Below, in pieces: positions 59,585 through 64,000 of a stretch of DNA of 64,000 bases. Under the pieces are notes generated by a model. That model was not told the DNA's origin, searched no databases, and saw only the letters and a program-made list of their open reading frames with translations. Position 1 is the stretch's first letter. Every line of letters starts with the position of its first letter. This DNA comes from Anaerolineae bacterium (GTDB lineage Bacteria; Chloroflexota; Anaerolineae; Aggregatilineales; Aggregatilineaceae), in contig JAHDLB010000021.1 in NCBI GenBank assembly GCA_018432315.1, positions 99,408 to 163,407 on the forward strand. The letters run 5' to 3'. The position numbers and the translations under genes are program-made.

Positions 59585-61054
59585 ATGAAGCAGTTCCGTT
59601 CTATTCAGTGGGTGACAGCGATTGTGGTGGTGGCGCTGGTCGCCGCCCTGGTTCCCGCCTTGCCCAGGGCCGAAGCTGCCGGCGGCATGATGAGCTATGG
59701 CGATGTCGTATCGGGCACCATCAACAACATGAACTACTTCGAGATCTGGGAGTTCAACGGCCAGCGCGGCGACCGCGTCCGGATCGTCATGACCGGCGAT
59801 GGCGTCCTCGATCCCTACCTGGGCCTGATCGAAGCCAGCAGCGAGCAGGTGCTGGCCGAGGATGACGACAGCGCGGGCAACAGCAACGCCGTGATCGAAA
59901 CGACCCTGCCCTCGACCGGCGCCTTCCTGATTATCGCGACGCGCTACAACTTCGACACGGGCACGTCGCAGGGCACCTATTCACTGGAGTTGTACGGTGG
60001 GTCAGGTCCGCAGCAGAACGTGTCGTTCACGTCCGGCCCGGAGGAAATCGAGCCCGGCGTGTTCTACATGGGCGACCTGATCCTGGCCGAGCCGGTGAGC
60101 GGTGAGCTGAGCGACAGCGCCTTCGCTCAGATCTATTCGGTCGAGCTGCAGGCGGGCACTGAGGTTGTGATCGCCATGTTCGCCGAGAACAGCATCCTCG
60201 ACCCGTACATCATCTTTGCGACCGAAGATGGCGACGTGCTGGCCGAAGACGACGACAGCGGGCCGGACATCGGCGGCGCCAAGACCGACTCCTTCCTGCA
60301 ACTGAGCATCTCGCAGTCCGGCACGTACCTCGTCGGCGCGACCCGCGCGGGGCTGGACATGGGCAAGACGTCCGGCGCGTACTCGCTGGTCGTCGGCATT
60401 CCGGAAGAGGACACGCCCGACCCGGTCAACCAGGATATGCCGCCGGGCATGGCCTACATGGGCGAGATGGCGTTCGGCGCGTCCGCCAGTGGGAACATCA
60501 CGGCTGACAGCTTCATGCACCTCTACGATTTCTACGGCGAAGCGGGCCAGATGGTGACCATCACTATGATCGGCGCGGGCGGGCTGGACGCGTACCTGGG
60601 CCTGCTCGATCCGAATGACGAGGTCATCGCGGAAGACGACGACAGCGCCGGTGACTTGAATTCGCAGATCGCGATCCGCCTGCCGGAAAGCGGCTGGTAC
60701 CTGATCGTTGCCACGCGGGTCGGCATCGACGAGGGCACGTCGACCGGCAGCTATACGGTCCAACTCGTCGAGGGCACGCCGCAGCCGCCGCAAAACCAGA
60801 CGAGCGGCATCGCCGGGTTCGGCGGGCTGCCGGGCCGCGCCTTCCAGACCGAGGACTCGACGTTCTACCTGCGCGGCTTCGGCTCGACGGATAACCCCTC
60901 GAAGGCCAGCCCGCTGAAGCAGTTCATGCAGCCCGACGACGCGCTGCCGGGGCGCTCATTTCAAGTGGACGGGGTGAAGTTCGCGCTCAACGGCTTTGGG
61001 GCCACCGACGACCCGGCCAAGGCCAGCCCGCTGGCCCGCTACCTGGGCCGGTAG
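59585..61054 (+). CDS. Secreted protein with three PPC domains and a C-terminal tandem motif
   Basis: The 489-residue protein has a signal peptide ending near AEAAG (residue 33). Three pre-peptidase C-terminal (PPC)-like beta domains follow (about 38-143, 155-270 and 290-400), each with a DxYLGL or DPYIIF strand, an AEDDDS acidic loop and a GTYSL/GAYSL closing strand. No catalytic domain is attached. The C-terminus holds two copies of a 34-residue motif 38 residues apart (about 415-449 and 453-486), each LPGR-FQ ... GFG-TD-P-KASPL. The function is unknown; surface or matrix binding is plausible. Confidence 0.82.
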   Translation: MKQFRSIQWVTAIVVVALVAALVPALPRAEAAGGMMSYGDVVSGTINNMNYFEIWEFNGQRGDRVRIVMTGDGVLDPYLGLIEASSEQVLAEDDDSAGNSNAVIETTLPSTGAFLIIATRYNFDTGTSQGTYSLELYGGSGPQQNVSFTSGPEEIEPGVFYMGDLILAEPVSGELSDSAFAQIYSVELQAGTEVVIAMFAENSILDPYIIFATEDGDVLAEDDDSGPDIGGAKTDSFLQLSISQSGTYLVGATRAGLDMGKTSGAYSLVVGIPEEDTPDPVNQDMPPGMAYMGEMAFGASASGNITADSFMHLYDFYGEAGQMVTITMIGAGGLDAYLGLLDPNDEVIAEDDDSAGDLNSQIAIRLPESGWYLIVATRVGIDEGTSTGSYTVQLVEGTPQPPQNQTSGIAGFGGLPGRAFQTEDSTFYLRGFGSTDNPSKASPLKQFMQPDDALPGRSFQVDGVKFALNGFGATDDPAKASPLARYLGR

Positions 61055-61084
61055 CGCCGGCTATCCACCGCACGAAGTACACCA

Positions 61085-61115
61085 GGGGCCGCCCGTGCGC
61101 GGCCCCGTTTTTTTT
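61085..61115 (+). terminator. Terminator after the PPC-repeat protein gene
   Basis: GGGGCCGC (61085-61092) and GCGGCCCC (61099-61106) form an eight-base-pair stem with a six-base loop, followed by G and eight T residues. Confidence 0.9.
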
Positions 61116-61130
61116 GTCCCGCACGGCAAC

Positions 61131-61159
61131 TTGACGTATCAGAACATTAGTGCTACACT
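61131..61159 (+). promoter_or_regulatory. Promoter of the nurA operon
   Basis: TTGACG (61131-61136), exactly 17 bases, and TACACT (61154-61159) lie 39 bases before the GTG start of nurA. Confidence 0.7.
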
Positions 61160-61198
61160 GACTCCTGATGGTGTCGTGAAAACAAAAGGGTGTGATCG

Positions 61199-62425
61199 GT
61201 GACATTAGAGTTTAATAAGGTCGAGCCACAGGTCCAGCGGATGGGCCGGGCGCTCGCCGCGCGCAACCTGACCCTCAACGAACGGCTGGACGCCGCCTGG
61301 GAACGCCTGATGGCCCAGGACGACCTGGGAGTCATTCACGAGCGGGTCCAGCTCGCGCGCGAACGGGACGTCGGCTTTCGCGGCGCGGCGCCGCTGGGCG
61401 AGCCGGTCAACGCCGCCTACCCGCTGCCGCCGCTGCCCGCCCGCGCCACGATCCTCGCCGCGGACGGATCGCAGGTGTACCCCAGCATTCACGCCGCCGC
61501 GCTCTACTACCTGACGAATATCGGCGTGTTCGTGTACCATCACGGCACCGAGGACCTGCCGGAGCAGATCACCGAGCCGGCCCTGTTCTACAGCGAGAAA
61601 GACGTGCGCGACGAGAACGGCCAGGCGATCACCAACACGGCGGTCAACGCGCGGCGCAATGTGGCCGAGCTGCAAATGCTGGCCCGCGAGACGTGGAACC
61701 GCCGCAACGCGGACAGCCCGCTGCTGGCGATCAGCGATGGGCCGCTGCTGTTCTGGGTGGGCAAGGACGTGCCCGACGGCAAGCGGCTGGAGCAGGATTA
61801 CCTGGGCGCGCTCGTCCACCTGCACGATACACACGCCTCCGCGGCGAGCACCTACGGCCAGTCCGCCAGCCTCATCGGCTACGTGGACCGGCCCACCAGC
61901 GCGTTCGTCGTCAGCCTGCTGCACCTGCTGGGCCTGGACGACGACGACGTGCGCGAGGCCGCGCTCAAGTCCAACGGCGACCTGGAAGGGTTGGCCGACC
62001 AGCCGCTGATGTTCCGCCTGCTCAAGCCGGGCGAGCGCTCGGCGGTGATGGTCCAGCAGTCGCCGCAGAACAAGCGCTATCACGACAAAGGCGAGAGCTA
62101 CGAGATCGCGTTCTTTTACTTGAACGTGGGCCAGTCCGGGGCCTATCACCTGGCGCGGGTCGAGATGCCGATGTGGGTGGCGCGCAGCCAGCCCCTGCTG
62201 GACCAGGTCCACGCGCTGACGTTCGACCAGTGCCAGCTCATGTGGCGCTATCCTTACGCGCTGACGCGCGCCGACGAGCTCGCCGTGATCCGCGCCGCCG
62301 AGCGCACCCGGCTCGACGACATGATCGAGATCGAGCTGCTGCGCAACGAGCAGATCGTCGAGCGCTCCGAAAAACTAGAATCCAAAACCGTGCGGCATGG
62401 TCGCACGCGCTACCGCCCAAAATAG
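61199..62425 (+). CDS. nurA: NurA-domain nuclease
   Basis: The 408-residue protein contains the NurA nuclease fold. The first metal-binding motif is ILAADGSQVYPS (Asp near residue 89) and the second LLAISDGPLLFW (Asp near 181), with a C-terminal helical region. NurA 5'-3' nucleases work with the HerA hexameric translocase in DNA end resection. The start is GTG at 61199 with AGGG upstream. The next gene encodes a HAS-barrel protein; no HerA ATPase domain is encoded in the visible flank. Confidence 0.82.
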   Translation: MTLEFNKVEPQVQRMGRALAARNLTLNERLDAAWERLMAQDDLGVIHERVQLARERDVGFRGAAPLGEPVNAAYPLPPLPARATILAADGSQVYPSIHAAALYYLTNIGVFVYHHGTEDLPEQITEPALFYSEKDVRDENGQAITNTAVNARRNVAELQMLARETWNRRNADSPLLAISDGPLLFWVGKDVPDGKRLEQDYLGALVHLHDTHASAASTYGQSASLIGYVDRPTSAFVVSLLHLLGLDDDDVREAALKSNGDLEGLADQPLMFRLLKPGERSAVMVQQSPQNKRYHDKGESYEIAFFYLNVGQSGAYHLARVEMPMWVARSQPLLDQVHALTFDQCQLMWRYPYALTRADELAVIRAAERTRLDDMIEIELLRNEQIVERSEKLESKTVRHGRTRYRPK

Positions 62426-62452
62426 CCGGTTTGTGGAGATGGAACGACTATC

Positions 62453-63067
62453 ATGAACGAAGACACCTTACAGCAGCCCGTCATCGGTAGTGTGCTGCGC
62501 GCCAGCACGGTTGGGTTCGTGTGCGGCACGCGCAGCCAGGAGATCGTGCATCCCTCGTTTGGCGCGTTCGTTCGCACGCGGCACGGGCAGCTCAACGACA
62601 TCGACGTGATCGGCCTGATCCACGCCATCAGCATCGACGACGACCCGCTGGTCCGCCAGTTGATCCTGGCGAACAACATCAAGCCGTCGGTGGAGCGCGA
62701 CCAGCGCGAAAACCGGATGGTCCCGGTCGAGATCGGCGTGGTGAACGTGGGCTACGTCCAGGTGGGCCACATCTACCATAACCTGCCGCCGCGCCCGCCG
62801 CTGAGCCTGGACCCGGTGCAGTTGTGCGACACCGAGACGATCCTCCGCTTCACCGAGCGGCTGGACTTCCTGCGGCTGGTGCTGAACGCCAACGGCGACT
62901 TCCCGACCGAGGAACTGGTGGCGGCGGCGCTGCTGCAAGCGGCCAGCGTGCGCCCGCCCGGCGAGCGGCTCGATTTTCTGATCGGCGCGGGGCGGCGGCT
63001 GACCGGCCTGCTGGCGAATGACCTGCCGCGCCTGCAGCACGTGCTGCAATTGATCAAGCCCACGTGA
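62453..63067 (+). CDS. HAS-barrel protein (HerA N-domain-like)
   Basis: The 204-residue protein begins with a small beta barrel (IGSVLRASTVGFVCGTRS ... FGAFVRTRHGQLNDIDVIGL), the HAS-barrel found at the N-terminus of HerA. It continues with a helical part, but the ATPase core with its P-loop is missing. Pairing with nurA 27 bases upstream suggests it links NurA to DNA or to a HerA encoded elsewhere. The GGAG before ATG 62453 supports the start. Its stop at 63067 is followed by a sharp change to AT-rich sequence. Confidence 0.72.
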   Translation: MNEDTLQQPVIGSVLRASTVGFVCGTRSQEIVHPSFGAFVRTRHGQLNDIDVIGLIHAISIDDDPLVRQLILANNIKPSVERDQRENRMVPVEIGVVNVGYVQVGHIYHNLPPRPPLSLDPVQLCDTETILRFTERLDFLRLVLNANGDFPTEELVAAALLQAASVRPPGERLDFLIGAGRRLTGLLANDLPRLQHVLQLIKPT

Positions 63068-63155
63068 GAATAGAAATACGTTGTCGAAAACGCCAGCGAA
63101 AATCTATTCACTAGAGAGCAATCGATGTACTTGCTGGCGGGTATTTGAGATGCCG

Positions 63156-63179
63156 TGGTAAGTCTGTTTTGACTTACCA
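63156..63179. promoter_or_regulatory. Inverted repeat upstream of the Ntn-hydrolase gene
   Basis: TGGTAAGTC (63156-63164) and GACTTACCA (63171-63179) form a perfect nine-base-pair stem around TGTTTT, 27 bases before the start codon. No T-run follows on plus. It may be an operator or an RNA hairpin in the leader. Confidence 0.5.
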
Positions 63180-63206
63180 GGACAGTATTTGATATCGGAG
63201 CTATAT

Positions 63207-63908
63207 ATGACTGTAGTCGTAGCGTGTCATTATCTCAAAACCGCTGTTGTGGTTGCGGACTGTCGTGTTTCTTATGGGAAGGGCGCTAATTGTGTCGATG
63301 ACAATCTGCTCAAGCTTTACCCATTCTCAAACGTGATTTTAGGTTTCGCTGGTCCCTTAAAAGGGGCCAATGAAGTTGTTGGTGCTGTTAGAGAAAACTA
63401 CAGAAATTATTCTAAACCGAAAATTGCCAGTAACCTGATTTCTGATATGGAAAGATGGATCAAACATGCTTATCGAGACATCGATCTAGCAGATCGCAAG
63501 AACCTTCAGTTTATACTAGCGGCTGTTGAACCTAATAGAGAACCTCGAGCTGTTTGGCGTAACAAAAATGGAGAAGAAATATCAAAACCCGAATGGGCTT
63601 CCAACCGACCTGAAATAAAGATAATTTCCCTAAAACCTCCACAATCCAACTCTGAAAAACTGATAACCACGAGAAGCGGACACGGGCTATGTCACATTAT
63701 CGGAGTAGGTACAGAAATCAGGGACAAAATCGCTCGATGGGCGGGAGAAACATTGAACTTTTCAGCCCAATCCCCCAAGCAACAAGCTCGTGTTCTTGCA
63801 GATGGTCTAATGGCTATACTTATGAAGGAAAAAGTTGAAACTGTAGGTGGATTATTCCAAATAGGCCCTTATGCTAGTTTTTCTAGACTGGGAAAGCCAG
63901 GCCCTTGA
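63207..63908 (+). CDS. Proteasome beta/HslV-like Ntn hydrolase
   Basis: The 233-residue protein reads MTVVVACHYLKTAVVVADCR VSYG. If the Met is removed, Thr1 becomes the N-terminal nucleophile; counting from it, Asp falls at 17 and Arg at 19, as in proteasome beta subunits, and Lys35 (LLKLYPF) aligns with catalytic Lys33 after a two-residue insertion. VILGFAGPLKGANEVV matches the next helix entry. The C-terminal half has GHGLCHIIGVGTEIRDKIARW. The DNA is AT-rich with codon use unlike its neighbours. A Shine-Dalgarno GGAG lies six bases before ATG 63207. Its role is unknown. Confidence 0.62.
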   Translation: MTVVVACHYLKTAVVVADCRVSYGKGANCVDDNLLKLYPFSNVILGFAGPLKGANEVVGAVRENYRNYSKPKIASNLISDMERWIKHAYRDIDLADRKNLQFILAAVEPNREPRAVWRNKNGEEISKPEWASNRPEIKIISLKPPQSNSEKLITTRSGHGLCHIIGVGTEIRDKIARWAGETLNFSAQSPKQQARVLADGLMAILMKEKVETVGGLFQIGPYASFSRLGKPGP

Positions 63909-64000
63909 TTTGCAGGAAATCAGGTTGTCCCAGCAATCGATTGATGAATACACAAAGCGTATGTGCCGTCAACTTGGTATACAGCCGGGCACACAAGCCC
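63871..64000 (+). CDS. Start of a gene overlapping the Ntn-hydrolase end (partial)
   Basis: An open frame starts at ATG 63871, 38 bases before the Ntn-hydrolase stop, and stays open to the window edge. It reads MLVFLDWESQALDLQEIRLS then QQSIDEYTKRMCRQLGIQPG. The composition is protein-like and the overlap suggests coupled translation. It shares the AT-rich character of the preceding gene. No family can be assigned from 43 residues. Confidence 0.5.
   Translation, partial: MLVFLDWESQALDLQEIRLSQQSIDEYTKRMCRQLGIQPGTQA

Noticed and set aside
1..64000. tRNA, rRNA, prophage or insertion sequence
   Set aside because: No TPsiC-like arms, rRNA stretches, transposase motifs or terminal inverted repeats were recognised by eye; a tRNA or covariance-model search was not possible.

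Overview
The window is GC-rich and tightly packed, with genes on both strands and many overlapping stop/start pairs. It looks like a chromosomal segment of a Chloroflexota bacterium, probably Anaerolineae-like. This is inferred from the gene mix: CcmABC-type cytochrome maturation, a giant multi-GAF histidine kinase, membrane proteins with Thr-Pro stalks, a short ftsL-ftsI-mraY cell-wall block next to a Ser/Thr kinase, and no outer-membrane genes. No rRNA, tRNA, CRISPR array or intact insertion sequence was seen.

Layout. 1-2.7 kb: haem-export/cytochrome c maturation operon (ccmA, ccmB, ccmC, ccmD-like). 2.7-6.3 kb, minus strand: corA, RNase D and a beta-CASP metallo-beta-lactamase RNase. 6.4-9.2 kb: an orphan Flp pilin, a lipoprotein, a TlpA-like thioredoxin, a small conserved protein and an acetyltransferase. 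9.2-12.7 kb, minus strand: a polytopic membrane protein and rimO. A solitary rpmJ (L36) follows. 13.2-23.2 kb: a fatty-acid beta-oxidation operon (FadN-type fusion, thiolase, hydrolase) that contains an 1823-residue PAS/GAF histidine kinase.

23.3-36.7 kb: an MFS transporter with a possible attenuator leader, a membrane metalloprotease, an M20 peptidase, an AT-rich island with a decayed gene end, a 2H phosphoesterase, a lipoprotein, a degenerate AAA-type ATPase, an epimerase, an aminopeptidase, a methyltransferase and an acetyltransferase. 36.9-44 kb: a SpoIIAA-like protein, a pair of 3-hydroxyacyl-CoA dehydrogenase paralogues (one degenerate), a DUF692-like barrel, a PP2C-like/membrane/propeller protein and a tandem esterase.

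44-50 kb, minus strand: a GT4 glycosyltransferase, then the run SH3-like protein, RRXRR-exonuclease fusion, M23 peptidase, NUDIX hydrolase and acetyltransferase, plus a single-domain response regulator. 50-59.3 kb, minus strand: clpC, an S1-domain protein, a Ser/Thr kinase, mraY, ftsI and ftsL. 59.6-64 kb: a secreted PPC-repeat protein, nurA with a HAS-barrel partner but no herA, and an AT-rich proteasome-like Ntn hydrolase leading into a gene cut by the window edge.

Most interesting points: the RRXRR(PLMP)-DnaQ exonuclease fusion at 47.5 kb; the proteasome-beta-like protein at 63.2 kb with Thr1, Asp17, Arg19 and a Lys in place; two near-identical promoters that appear to give leaderless mRNAs; and an AT-rich island bordered by a decayed copy of a neighbouring gene's 3' end.
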